A DNA stretch of 64,000 bases from Acorus gramineus (GCA_030737835.1 CM060850.1:26881385-26945384); one strand, 5' to 3'. Numbered from the stretch's first letter, positions 38,951-51,782 are shown. Translations and numbers: made by a program. The notes: generated by a model not told the origin, from the sequence alone.

Positions 38951-40416
38951 TTAAAGACATTTAAATTCTTATAAACATTTGAAAACCCATACAGATCACT
39001 ATTAAAATTCGGACAGACGTATAAGTTTCTGAAAACTAAAAAAAAAATAATTATCATTTCTGAGTTAAATTTTCATTTAAACTTAACAGAATATTCTCAT
39101 AATATTCTATCATATATAATTGTGTAGACATTGAAATTCTTATAAACAATCATAAAGACAAATGAGTCCCTGTAAAAGATAAAATTGCTCTTGAAAGACT
39201 TTTACATTAAATTGTGTACACGTTGCAGTTCCTATAAATAATCATAAAGACAAATTAGTCCCCGCAAAAAGTAAAATTGTCCTTGAAAGACTTTTACATT
39301 TAATTGAATAGATATTACAGTTCTTATAAACAATTGTAAAGACAAATTGGTCTATGTAAAATATAAAAATACCCCTGAAGGATTTTTACATTTAATTGTG
39401 TTGACATTGCAGTTCTTATAAACAATCATAAAGACAAATAATATAATTTATTTATTTATTTTTTCATTTTCAATCCTGTTGCTCACACTCTTTTAACCGA
39501 TAGAATGTATTCTTTTTACCTTTTTGTTTGTAGGGGAGTAAAAAAAGTGGCATAGGTTTATTAAAATTCTCTTTGCTAGGAATGTGAATAAACAAATTTT
39601 GTGGAAAATCATGTATATGTATTTCAAAGCAAACAAACACATTAAAGAAAAGAACATTATTCATTACTTCTTCAGGTGGAGTGTGACCGATATGATAAAA
39701 GATGAATAAATAAATAAATAAATTATATTATTTATTTTTATGATTGTTTATAAGGACTCCAATGTCTACACAATAAAATGTAAAAATCCTTCAGGGGCAT
39801 TTTTGTCTTTTACAGGGACCAATTTGTCTTTACGATTATTTATAAGGACTGTAATGTCTATCCAATTAAATATAAAAATATTTCAAGGGCAATTTTATCT
39901 TTTGCAGGGACTAACTTGTCTTTATGATTGTTTATAGGGACTGCAATGTGTACACAATTTAATGTAAAAGTCTTTCAGGAGCAATTTGTCTTTTGTAGGG
40001 ACTAATTTGTCTTTATGACTATTTATAAGGACTTCAATTTCTACACAATTATATGTGATGAAATTAAATATAAAAATATTTCAGGGGCAATTTTATCTTT
40101 TGCAGGGACTAATTTGTCTTTATGATTGTTTATGGGGACTGTAATGTGTACACAATTTAATGTAAAAGTTTTTCAGGGGCAATTTGTCTTTTGTAGGGGT
40201 TAATTTGTCTTTATGACTATTTATAAGAACTTCAATGTATACACAATTATATGTGATAGAATATTCTGAGAATATTTTGTTAAGTTTAAATGAAAATTTA
40301 ATTCAGGGATGATAATTGAGTTTTTGAGTTTTCAGGAACTTGTACATCTGTCCCAATTTTAGTAGGGACTTATATAGGTTTTTTTTTCATGTTTATAAGA
40401 ATTTAGATGTCTTTAA
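38951..40416. mobile_element. Foldback element with tandemly repeated inverted arms
   Basis: Left arm ~38951-39440 and right arm ~39725-40416 are inverted copies around a ~280-bp centre. Outer ends are TTAAAGACATTTAAATTCTT and, inverted, TTAAAGACATCTAAATTCTT. Each arm contains three or more tandem ~105-bp units made of the words TTATAAACAATCATAAAGAC, AAATTAGTCCCTGCAAAA, TTGCCCTTGAAAGAC and TTTTACATTTAATTGTGTA (the last three are consensus wording); the right arm holds more units. Flanks TCATTTTATAAT (38939-38950) and TCATTTATAAT (40417-40427) look like a TSD with a 1-bp T-run difference. No transposase. TSD length and structure suggest a MULE-type foldback; assignment is inference. It lies ~320 bp downstream of VAP27. 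Confidence 0.8.
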
Positions 40417-40428
40417 TCATTTATAATT

Positions 40429-40989
40429 TGGCAGTTTTTTAAGTAAAATTATGAAAAGGAGTGATGCAGTTTTGAGCATTTGTTGTTAACTGTTCTCCCA
40501 AAAATGAGTTTGGATCTAACAAATAAGGAGAATCCGCCACACGTGAGAAATGAATTTTTACATCTGATGTAAACGTTTTCATAGTGATTGAATTTATTTA
40601 TTTATTTTATTATTTTTTTTTATTCCAAAAAAAAAAAATTCCGATCTTAATTAAATTTGGGTCATTTATATGATGCACTATTATTTGCATTTTACGAGTT
40701 AAATCCAGTTATGATTGAATTTGTTGGTCTCCTTCGACGCCTCACATTCTCTTGGATTAGACATGCAAAATATTTTAAAATCAATTCAATGCAAGTTACT
40801 TTTCTGTTAAAATTATTTTGTTCAATTTAGTACTACAAAAGCACATTATTAGTCATTGTTTAATTAGTTTGATTTATGAGTTAATTAGTTTGATTTTCAA
40901 TTTGATTTTTGAATGATTCACTTTAATCTTTGGTTGATGAATTTCATTCATGAATTATTTAATTCAACAGTTTATTTGTGAGGGGTTAG
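40429..40989. other. AT-rich intergenic stretch
   Basis: No gene or delimited repeat seen; A/T runs near 40596-40640. Confidence 0.45.
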
Positions 40990-41380
40990 TTTAGTAAGGG
41001 GGTTAAGATTTTGATGATAAGTTGTCATAATTTTAAGGGATAAAAAATTTATCAATTTTATTCATATTCACATTTGTCAAAATATAAATTTCTTTGGATT
41101 GATTTGACAAGGGAATAAGTGGTGGAATAAAGGATAACTGTGGAGAAAAGTGAGAGGGATAACAACTTGTCTCATTTTGTATAAAAACTAATCAAGATAA
41201 AATATGAACAATTGTCTTGATTTTGAAATGAAGATGAAGATATTTTATTCTACTTAAAAGCTAAAATAACATTTATCTTCACTTTTTATTTCAGACAAAC
41301 GTGAATGTGAACAAAATTAATAAACTTTTTATTTCTTAAAATTAGAACAACTTATCTGAAAACTTTAATCCCTTGCTAAA
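40990..41380. mobile_element. Foldback MITE with ~100-bp inverted arms
   Basis: Left TTTAGTAAGGGGGTTAAGAT... and right, reverse-complemented, TTTAGCAAGGGATTAAAGTT... remain alignable for ~100 bp through AATTTTAAGGGATAAAAAAT and ATTCATATTCACATTTGTC. Centre ~180 bp, non-coding. No secure TSD. It ends ~255 bp from the stop codon of the NPF gene, so it sits in or near that gene's 3' flank. Confidence 0.65.
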
Positions 41381-41634
41381 TCTCATTTTTATTTTAAAAT
41401 CAGGCAATTGTCTGTACTGTATCATAATTATTTTATATATCAAATAAGATAAGTTATCCTTCACTTTATTTATTCTTATTATTATCTCTTATATCATTAC
41501 TCATCTCCCAGTAGAAAAAAAAAAAAAACAGAGAGAGAAAGACTACTCAAAACCATTTCATAACAGAAAAACATGAGGTTAAACACAGAGTCATCACATC
41601 CTTAAAAGTCACACACATGCAATCACAAACACAT

Positions 41635-44600
41635 TCACGCATGACAACATACCTCCTCCTCCAACTCCACATCCCCACCAGCACCACCACCACCCAACCT
41701 GGCCTCCTTATAAACATACCACCTCGCGCAGACCAAATAAACCCCAAAATTCACAACACTCAACCCCGCCAACAACCAATAAAAGTCATACAACCTCCCC
41801 TCATTCAAATCATCCGCCAACCACCCCCCTCTCCCCGTCCCGGTCACCCTTTTCACCACCTCCACCAACACCGAACTCACAAAGAACCCCAACGAGAGCG
41901 TGCTCAAGAACAAGCCCGTGCTCATCGTCTTCATCCCCTTCGGACACTCCCTCAAGAAGAAGCCCAGCTGCCCAACGTACGTGAACGCCTCCCCCGCCCC
42001 GACCAGGAAAAACTGCGGCACGAGCCAGAACACACTCATGTTGTGGTGCTTGAGGCGGTTGATCTCGGTGAGGGCGGCGGCGGCCATGGAGAGGGCGGAG
42101 AGGACGAGACCGACGCCGATGCGTTGGAGGAGGGAGAGGCCGTGGGGGTTGTGGGTGAGGCGGCGGAGGAGGGGGACGAGGAGGCGGTCGTAGAAGGGGA
42201 CGGTGAGGAGGATGGAGGCGACGAAGAAGGCGGTGAGGGAGGCGGGGGGGATGGAGAAGGAGGAGGAGAGGTGGCGGTTCATGGTGGTGGCTTGGGCGAC
42301 GGAGAAGGTGGTCATCTGGGCGTAGATGGTCCAGAAGATGATGGTGGTGGCCCAGATTGGGAGCATTCGGAGAACCATCTTTACTTCTTCTACGTCGGTT
42401 TGGGTTGAGAGGGTCCATCGGGTGGTTGGGTCCGGAACCTTGATGGCTGCTCGGTCTAGGAATCTGGAAGGGAAAGCATATATATGTATGTGATGATCAT
42501 GGAATTAATACTAATGATGATGTTAAAGTTTTATGATTAATAATGACCTATCAATTAATGCATGAATCTAAAACACTAAATTTTTAATAATGATAGTTAT
42601 TCAAAGAAAACTAAATGAAAAATGTTATGGATAGTCCTTTTTTTTTGGATTTTGTATATGTTTTGATTTTTTTTTATGTATGTACTGACTAGTAAAATAC
42701 ATTATTTTATTGAAAAACAAATTCATACTATGTATTTTTTATGAATTAAATTCATATGTTTTTATGTTTTTTTATAGGGCATTTACTGAGATAATAAAAT
42801 ATAAACTACATTAAAAATTTACATATATAATTATATATTACATTAGTGGTCGCGATGATTGTAAATGATAATGTAAAAATGAATGTGAATAAATGCCCAT
42901 AGGCCCCATACTAGACTTGGGCACCTTGCCCATTATAGATCTACTTTTAGCTAGTTTGATATCTTAATACAATTCATTTTACGCTCGGATCAAAAGTTAT
43001 TACCAAAATTTAGATCTACATGAGTCATTGTTACTCATTTTCCTTGTATTTTCTTGCCGAATGACTCCTTTGGTGCCACCCGCAACAAGTATATATTAAT
43101 ATTATTAGTGGGTTGACTTTTCAATAATGTAAGGAGTGCATGTGCATAGGAATCACATGAGACATCAGAAAATCGTGTTTTTTTAACAAACCATAAAACT
43201 TAAAAAACTAAAATTCATATATATATATTTTTTAAAAAATTCATATATTTCCTACATAGAGACAAGAACCCATTAACGCCAAAAAAAATAAATAAATCTG
43301 CTACGGATAATATTTTAAATATGTTTTATTTTTAATTTTTTTCAAAAAATTCACAAGACTTTTGGTCTTCCAAGTAAAACTCGTGAACTCTGTTTATGTG
43401 TTGTTTTCAGGGGACCCAAAGATGAGCGGGCACAGGTTGTTTTTTCATTGGTAAGTCTGTTTTGTCTTAATATATGTTGTCGGGAGACCCAGTCGCAAAC
43501 TATCTCAACCGTTCGATCAAGATCCAACGGTAGTCGAGAATGGCCGGTGGTCGACCATTCGGATTTCATCCGTGTTTCGCGCCGATTAAAACAAATCACT
43601 GAAAAGGAGAGACTTGTACCTTTTTAATTTTATTTAACAGTAAAATAAGTGTTTAAAAAATCCGGTCATTCATTAAACTGTAAAAATAAACAGAATAAAA
43701 ATCATTCGTTTAATAATTGAATTAATTAGATTTAAATCCTGATATTATTATATAGTAAATATATTGTTTAGTATTATTTAAATTTTAAAATATGAAATAT
43801 TATCAAATTTTAATATCTTTTAAGTTTTACTTAACATCTTAGTATGATTTATTTTTTATTATCGATTTTCTGTACTCAAGTTTTGAAAGTAAATTAAATT
43901 AGAATTAGAGTGAGTGAAAATTTAACAGGTTGATCAAACTGGGTGAGGTTGTTTTTTTTTAAAAAAACGGGTTAACATTACCGCGAAGCATTATAATCAG
44001 TAGAGTTAGTTACTAGCAGTTATGAAGGGCAGCTGATCACCTGAACTGCTTAGTGTGTTGTAACCTCTGCTTCCGCGCCTTCTTCTTTCCTCCGCCGCCA
44101 CCCTCCGCCTCATCTATATCGTGCAGAAGCCACGGATCGGACGGCATTTCGAGCCCCCTCTTCAACCAGGCGGCGAAAACGACGGCGGCGATCTGTGTGA
44201 GCGGGCTCCCGACGAGGTTCTTGAACCGGTAGAACCTCGTCCCGGCCAAGAACACGGCGAGTCCTAAGAGGATGGCGACGGCGCAGATGCCGTACCCCCA
44301 CCGGCGGCCGAGGTTGTCCTGGACGTAGACGAGGATGGTGACGGCGAGGAGGGAGCCTATGCTGATGAAGAAGAAGAACCAGTTGAAGAACTTCACCATC
44401 TGAGACTTCTCGGAAGGGTTGGAGTCGTCGTACTGGTCGGAGCCGAAGCCGGAGACGCTCGATTTGAGGCCCCCGGTGCCGAGGGCCGTCATGTAGAGGG
44501 CGGTGTAGAGGATGGTGAGCTGCGTGTTGTCCGCCTTGATGCATGGGCCGGCTGCCTTGTCGCAAGGCGGAGGATGGAGGGAGGGGATGACGGTTGATAC

Positions 44601-45362
44601 TGTGAGTATCGTCACGCCCTGAATTTACAGTTAGAACTGAATTTCATCAGACAAAGTCATAAAAAATTAAGTCAGTCTAATGGAGACTGACATATGATAA
44701 TTTCATGTGTTAAACATGTGAGATATGATTATAATTGTTCTTTATGGCTCACCGTGGCTTGGACGGCGGTGAAGATGGCAATGGTTAAGTATCTGCAAAT
44801 GAATGAACAAAACAGAATGAGAAAACCTAGAGGGGGGGATGAAGGGGGTTTGGATTCTCTGTTTATTTATATTAAATTTAATTAATTTTTTAATCATCTA
44901 ATTCATTTATTTACAAAACAAACGTAAAAAAAACAAACAGATGATTGATCTATTCCCAAAATAAAATACCTTCCGAGGAAGGTGTCGGCGATGAAGCCGC
45001 CGAGGAGGCAGAGCATGAAAGAGGTGCCGAGGAAGTTGGTGACGGCGTTGGCGGAGACCGCATTGCCGAGGTGCATGGTGCCGGTCAGGTAGGTCACCAG
45101 GTTCACCGCGATGCCCAACGTGGTCAGCCTCTCGTTCAGTTCAACAACTGCATATAAATATTCATAAAACTAACATATTAGGTTTTATTATATAATGGAT
45201 CAAACATATATGAACAGTTTAGATGAACAGAAGTATATATGTATGAAGCATGCACGTACGGAGTATCATGGCGGCGCTCTTCCAGCCGCCAGTGGTGGAC
45301 CTCTTGGCCGGCCTCCCTTTGTAGTCCCAGGCATCTGTCAAAACCTTCCCTGAGTCTTCCAT
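41635..45362 (-). CDS. NPF6-type (NRT1/PTR) proton-coupled anion transporter, NPF6.4-like
   Basis: Five exons: 45362-45260, 45147-44970, 44792-44753 (40 nt), 44618-44041 and 42463-41635. All are GT-AG with phases closing on 575 codons plus TGA. The protein has the 12-helix POT architecture. The proton-coupling ExxER motif is E37-L-N-E40-R41. LGRYLTIAIFTA places Thr97 where NRT1.1 (NPF6.3) has the CIPK23-phosphorylated Thr101. Conserved NPF6 blocks include LVTYLTGTMHLGN, FLGTSFMLCLLGGFIADTFL, TALGTGGLKSSVSGFGSDQY, LRMLPIWAT and GAGEAFTYVGQLGFFLRECP. At the position of NRT1.1 His356, this protein has Tyr347 (WTIYAQMTTFSVAQ). In maize, a Tyr at this site goes with chloride preference and low nitrate affinity in NPF6.4, so nitrate specificity should not be assumed. 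The short exon 3 would be missed by ORF-based annotation. Plasma-membrane location is inferred from the family. Confidence 0.94.
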
Positions 45363-45486
45363 CTCTCTCTCTCTCTCTCTCTATCAGAAGTTGCACTGCC
45401 AAGTGAGGTGGGGAAGAGAGAGATGGGTTGTTGTTGTTTGTGAATATTCATCCAAGGAGGGGTTGATCCATGGGTTTATATAATGG
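45363..45486 (-). promoter_or_regulatory. NPF gene core promoter and CT-rich leader
   Basis: On the minus strand TATATAAAC (45474-45482) is a good TATA box about 110 bp upstream of the start codon. An (AG)n tract on the minus strand (CT run 45363-45382 on +) directly precedes the ATG in the predicted 5' UTR. Confidence 0.5.
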
Positions 45487-46595
45487 GTTGTTAACCCTAA
45501 TAGGGTTTGTGAAGCGTGTTTGGATGGAGACTTAAATTGGATTATTTTAGGTTTGTAGACTTTCATTATTTTGGGGTTTGAGACGCGGATGATGTGAGCG
45601 TAAGTGGGGACGCAGGTTTTTGGAGGTTTCTCAAAGTTAATAAATAAAAATCTTACTGTTGGACATAAAAATAAATTTATTAGGATTCTTGGTAGGGTTG
45701 GAAACTAATTTGGAATAATAATTTTAATTTGTTAAAGTAGTTTTTGAGAATAATAATTTTTAGGAAGGATAATTTTGTTAGATTCTTGAAAAACTATTTT
45801 AATGATTAAAAATTGTATAGTTCGGTTTTAGGACTTTTGAAATATCTTCTTAGATTAATGTATCATTTGAAAGTACGTTTGAAAAATAATATTTTAAATA
45901 AAGTAGCTTAAATAAACTCGATTTATAGAGAGCGCATTTTTTGTGTTTTTTAAAAGCAACATTTTTGTATTAAAGAGTACTGTAAATAAATTTTTAATTA
46001 AATATGCTTTCTTAAAAGCGTTTGGTAACATGTTTGTCCGTTTTGCTTTATTAAAAAGCAGAATCGTGTTTAAACACGTTATAATTAGCATGATTTCTAT
46101 CAAAATAAAATCTTCAAAAATTGTTCAATCATTTAATTTAAAGATTTATAATTATGTGACAGTTAAAAAGAGGGATTAATTCTCAAGTTGGAATTTATAT
46201 GCACCTTATGCCGGGTCATAATTTCAAATGTTTTTTTTTTTTTTTGTTAAATAAACAAATGACGTCTTGTTTTAATCTCATTTCTAATATCAAGAAATAT
46301 AGATTTCACAAAGATAAATGAATATGTAACATTAATTCAACGAAGGGATACATATACCATCCAAATGTAGACATGTTGTTATCTTCTTCTGAGGTGAGAA
46401 ATAAAGTAAAAAACAAACCATTGAAGAATTAATCAAAATACATAAGTTGTACAAAATAAATAATTTTTGACAGACACGTTATAATTTATGATTTGACTAT
46501 CTTGAAAAAATACATAAAACTATACAGAATCCACATTCACGGGAGTGTCCACCTTTATTATTTAAGTGTCGTGTGGATTGCAACTTCATTGCATC
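45487..46595. other. Intergenic stretch upstream of the NPF gene
   Basis: AT-rich. No gene or delimited element; distal promoter of the NPF gene could lie here. Confidence 0.4.
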
Positions 46596-46947
46596 CACTA
46601 ATAGAAAGTTAAGTAAAAATCAAAATACATGAGTTTTATGGTTTTGATGTTCTCCTCCACTAAAAAAAGAGAAGGAAAAACAAGTCCAATTTGTCTGGAC
46701 GGCCGGTCTAAAGTATTAAGTATTGCATTTATCACATGATGAGAATAAGCGATCATACATATAACCTCCCACTAATAGAAAGTAAAGTAAAAATAAAAAC
46801 ACGAGTTTTTATGGTTATGTTCTCCTCCACTAAAAAAAGAGAAGGAAAAAGAAATCCAATTTGACTGGACGGCCCCGTCTAAAGTATTAACTATATATTA
46901 CATTTTATCACATGATGAGAATAAGCGATAGATCATACATATAACCT
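46596..46947 (+). repeat. Tandem duplication, two ~175-bp units
   Basis: Unit 1 46596-46766 and unit 2 46767-46947 share CCACTAATAGAAAGT, TGTTCTCCTCCACTAAAAAA, CTGGACGGCC, TATCACATGATGAGAATAAG and CATACATATAACCT. They differ by scattered substitutions and small indels. Confidence 0.9.
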
Positions 46948-47968
46948 AATATATCCCTGTTTACCTTAACAATGGTGGTTAAGTTTTAGATTGTAATTTC
47001 ATAATAAAAAAATGGAAAGGACTGGGGAGATTCATGCACTGCACCCACGTGAGTGAGAGAAGAAGAAAAGTTGGAAGAGCGGATGTGCAAAAGAAAAGAC
47101 AAGTTCAATTCGTTCAAAGACAAAAGAAGATGAATCTTTTGCCCTGGTGAATGATCTTTGAGGGCAATCCTTTGCTTGCACAAATAGCCATATTCCAAAC
47201 AACAAGTAGCACTACCCAAAAACAAAACTGATCATGTTACATAGGGGCATGCTATCCCTGGTAACTGCACAACAGATGAGCTCGATCAACCATTGAATCA
47301 GTCTGTTTTGGTAGCTCATATATATATATCTTTTGTGCTTTTCCTATTAGAAGAATTATTTTGAATAGATAAACAAGAATAAGCTATATGTGACATATCC
47401 ATTACAATTTTTTCATGCTAAATATCAAATATTTTCAAAGATTAAACCTATTCTTCCCTTGTCAACTTCTTGTTCGTGAAACAAATGGGGCTTGGTATAT
47501 TTATAGAACCAGTACTGTACATGCCCACCAACGTGTGAACCAATATTTTCTTATTGTTGGGCTGTTAATTACATGCGTTTCTCAATGCATAATCTCATTT
47601 TGCTAACAAGTTGCATAATTCAAGGCATGTTGTTTTTTAATTTTTTGAGTAAGTGAATATGCACAGTTTGTCAAAATGTGATATATATTATATTATATGA
47701 AACAAATATTTAAAATATCAAAACAATTTGGGACTATATGATCGAGAGGTTAATATTTTTAACATAAACAAATACCTAAAAAACAACGCATAGTTTTTTT
47801 TAGTAAAAAAATCTATTAAAAATTATCCATAATGCATAATTTCCCCCGAGTGAGCATTTACACGAGAACACAGGCTTATCTTGGAGTGGTAAACTGAACC
47901 ATAGATTATATATATATAATTAATCAGTGGTGATACTCAAACCCCAAAAAATAAACCCCACTCATACT
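46948..47968. other. Intergenic stretch left of the MULE
   Basis: No gene recognised. Small AT microsatellites near 47320 and 47910. Confidence 0.45.
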
Positions 47969-47980
47969 CCCCATGAGGTG

Positions 47981-48309
47981 GGTCCAGATACCCTGTTTAT
48001 GTAAGGAACAGGAAACAGGGTTTTTACCCATTCACCTTCATCCACTTGGATTTCTTAACGGAGATGGACGGAGTCAATAAAGAACATTCACGAGGCTTTG
48101 CACAAAAATTGCATCAAAGTCATATAAAAAAAAAAATTACAAATCAACCCCTTCACATAAGAGACTTGTGCGGCCCCACTTAAAAACTACATGTCCCGTA
48201 CATTAAATCCGCATAGACCACGTCAAAAAAGTAAACCTTTCATTATAGACCTCATATAATAAAACAATTACATCTTGATCCTTTTAATTGAATAACTCTA
48301 AAGCCCTAA
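47981..48309 (+). repeat. MULE left terminal inverted repeat
   Basis: Pairs with 52358-52684 in inverted orientation from GGTCCAGATA to CTCTAAAGCCCTAA. Confidence 0.92.
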
Positions 48310-48679
48310 TATCAAATAATAGAAGAGGAAAATATGGGTTTTGATTTGACGGGAGGGGAAGAAAAGAAAATCATACAAGACGGTGGGCAACGTTTTCATT
48401 GAAGATTAATTCATCTATTTGAGACTTCAAAGATTCATATGAATGTATCGATTGCTTGTAATCGGTTATGTTTTAATTATTAGGTATGTTTGTTTTTATA
48501 TTTTTTTTATAAACAAGTTTGTGTTTATTTTTTATAAACAAAAGTATTTTGAAGGAAAGATGAAATAGACAAAAAAATTTATAAAGTTGAGACGTGCTAC
48601 ATATTTTGCAATAGTTATATTTTTTCTAAGTGTTTGTTAGATAACAATTGAATTTGATAAATTTGTCTAACAGAAGAAC

Positions 48680-51600
48680 ATGAGAATGGAGTTGGAGTTG
48701 AATGATTCTTTAAATTGTCAGAATACTGAATTAGAATTAAGCAGTCATGTGAACGATTATAGTGAAGAAATCCAGTTGAATCCTCCTATCAATATTTTGA
48801 CGGAAGATGTAGAATTAAATGTTTCAGATGAAAATGTTGAAGATGCAAGAGAAGTGCCAAAAATTGATATGGAATTTGATGATGAAGATATAGCATATCA
48901 GTTCTATAATAAGTATGCTGAAAAATTAGGTTTTAGTATTCGTAAATCAAGTGTCAAGTTCAACTCTGAAAATGTTGTTACAAGTCGAAAATTTGTGTGT
49001 TCAAAGCATGGTTTTCGTGAGAATAAAAAGGAGAAAAAATGGTGAAAAACCAAGGCTAGAAACAAGAACCGGTTGTAATGCATTTAAGTCCATCAAAATT
49101 ACGCATACAGAGAGGTATTATGTAAGTGGATTTGAAGATAATCATAATCATAATCTGACAACTCCAAGCAAAATTCACATGTTGAGGTCACATAGGAGGT
49201 TATATGAATCTCAAGCTGCTCAGATAGATTTGTCAGATAGTTCAGGAATAGCCCCAAGATCTTCATCTGAACTAATCAACAAATAGGTTTGAGGTCGACA
49301 GAATTTAAATTTTTCTTATGTAGATTACAAAAATTACCTTCGTTCGAAACACATGAAAACAATGGAGAGGGGTGATGCAAAGGCTGTGCATGAGTATATG
49401 CGGAGAAAACAAGTTGAGAATCCATCATTTTTCTTTTTATATGCAAGTTGATGAAGATGATATAATAACTAATATTTTCTGAATAGATGTGAAATCTGTG
49501 GTAGATTATCACTTCTTTGGTGATGTAGTTTGTTTTGATACGACCTACAAAACAAATAGTTATGGCAGGCCATTCGCACCATTTATTGGTGTGAATCATC
49601 ACAAGCAAACTGTTATTTTTGGTGCAGCTTTGCTATATGATGAAACAACCCAAACTTTTGAATGGTTATTTGAAACCTTCAAGACCGCCATGTCAGGAAA
49701 GCAGCAAAAAACAATCTTGACAGACCAATGTGCAGCAATGAGTAAAGCAATAAGTAGCGTGTGGCCTAACACGGTTCATCGCCTTTGTGTGTGGCATATG
49801 TACCAGAATGCAGCGAAGCACTTGAATCATTTTTTCAAAAGTTCCAAACAATTTTCATCTGATTTTAGCAGATGTGTATATGATTATGAGGAAGAAGAAG
49901 AATTCTTATCAGCATGGGAAACAATGTTAAAAGTTCATAATCTTGAGGGTAACGAATGGTTGGCTAATTTGTTTAAAGAAAGAAAAAAGTGGGCTCTCGT
50001 TTATGAACGAGAGACATTTTGTGCGAATATGAAGAGTACTCAGCGAAGTGAGAGCTTAAACAGCATGCTCAAAAAGTATTTAAATTCAAAGTTGGATCTC
50101 TTGCGTTTCTTCGAGCATTATGAAAGAGTGGTGAATGATCGTCGATATGCAGAACTACAAGAAGATTTTCATGCAAATCAATGTGTCCCTACAATACCTC
50201 ATGTACGAATGCTAATGCAAGCTGCAAATGCTTACACCCCAGCAATTTTTGAAATATTTCGCAAAGAGTTTGAAATGGTTATGGATTACATCATATTTAA
50301 ATGTGATGAGGTTGGGACCATATCTAGTTATAAGGTCACTTTTGGAGAGAGGCAAAGAGATCATTTTGTTAAATTTGACTCATCAAATGACACAGCTTTC
50401 TGCACTTGTAAAAAATTTGAATTCGTCGGAATTCAATGTCGGCATGTGTTAAGGGCATTTGATGTTATGAATATCAAAGAACTCCCTCAGCAATACATTT
50501 TGAAAAGATGGACCAAGAATGCCAAAGCTGGACTAGTGAGAGATAGTCATGGAGTTGAAATTGATGAGGATCCCAAGTCACACTTAGCATATCGATATAA
50601 CTCATTGTGTCGCCTTTATAATAAAATCTTTGCAAGGGCTGCTGAAAGTTTAGAGGCATATAATCTTCTTGAAAGACAATCAGATCAAGTTATGGAGGCA
50701 GTGGAACAAATTATCAAAGGAAAATTTGATGAGAGCAGTGTGAAGAATAAAGACAAGGCGAATGAAACATCTCTAGTTGCCAGTGGTATAAAAAAAAAGG
50801 AAGGATGGCGTGGTAGTCGTAGACTTAAAAGCGGGCTAGAAATGAATAAACGACGAACAAACAGAAAAGGTTAAATTTGTATATAATGTTATTTTTTTAT
50901 TAAATGTTACGAATGATCTTTAGCTTATTTTTTCTTGATTAATTGCAGGTCCACATGATGATAATACAATTGCATCAAATGTTTCTAGATCACCTCAAGC
51001 CATAAGTATTGATCCCCTTCATCAACTAAATCTTGTTGAATCCCATGCTGGAATGAAACAACAAAAAAGAGGTATGTTTTTACTATACTTTTATCATTGT
51101 AGTATAGGATATTGTTTTTACTATATATTATAATGTTTTTTTCTTTAAATCATGTAACTTTGGATTATAGGACCATTTGATGATGCATCGGCTTCTTTGC
51201 GGATTAGTGAATCACCAGACAAGTCAAATAACAATTTCCCTTTTTCACATATTCCTAATATTTACAATCATGAGCTATTCCTTCCACCATCTCATTTTAT
51301 GGAGGTATTTTAAATTTTGTGTATATAAATTGTTACAAGAAGTTTAATTCTTTATTGAATTTTGTGTATATAAATTGTTACAACAAATATATGACATGTT
51401 TTACAGCAATCATGTGTTCCTAATATTCAATTTGGGAACAACTCTGCATCTTCACTTCTCGGCTTAATGCATGCTCCATTTTCTTCGTCTATTCCACTAC
51501 AAAGTTTTAATGATGTGAACCAATTTAATAAGGTAATTTTTGTTTTACTACATCATTTATATATATTGTTTAATCAGTTATCATTTGAATTAATTTACTT

Positions 51601-51782
51601 TCAATATTAAATTATTTTCTTTTGTGATTAACATTTATCATTTATCATTTCAGATTGACAAACAATTCAAATCACATCCTGCTACACATATCCAAGTATT
51701 TGATGTAAATGGTTCCCAGGAAAACCATCAAAGTAGTGACGGGAGACACACAGACAGATTTGAAGTCAATGCGGAGCACTAA
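48680..51782 (+). pseudogene. FAR1/FRS-type MULE transposase, disrupted
   Basis: Readable order of a FAR1-related transposase. 48680-49045 holds an acidic leader and the first half of the FAR1 DNA-binding (WRKY-GCM1-type) domain (MEFDDEDIAYQFYNKYAEKL, FVCSKHGF). 49046-49285 continues it in another frame (TRTGCNAFK, EDNHNHNL). 49489-50869 is an intact stretch of about 460 codons with the MULE transposase core (VVCFDTTYKTNSYGRPFAPF; ILTDQCAAMSKAI) and a SWIM zinc finger (CTCKKF...QCRHVLRAFDVM). C-terminal exons follow at 50949-51071, 51171-51304, 51407-51532 and 51654-51782 with good GT-AG sites. Lesions: a 1-nt frame change in the A-run near 49030-49038, in-frame TAG at 49283 and TGA near 49289, a second frame change near 49430-49440, and TGA near 49483. 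It lies inside MULE TIRs, so I treat it as the element's own transposase and not a domesticated FRS gene. Confidence 0.87.

Noticed and set aside
44110-44565. Arg/His/Pro-rich frame opposite phase to NPF exon 4
   Set aside because: Shadow frame; the NPF frame carries the conserved motifs.
41635-45362. Calling the transporter NRT1.1/NPF6.3
   Set aside because: His356-equivalent is Tyr347 and the local wording WTIYAQMTTFSVAQ is NPF6.4-like.
48680-51782. Domesticated FRS/FAR1 host transcription factor
   Set aside because: It sits between ~330-bp TIRs with a TSD and carries several stops and frame changes.
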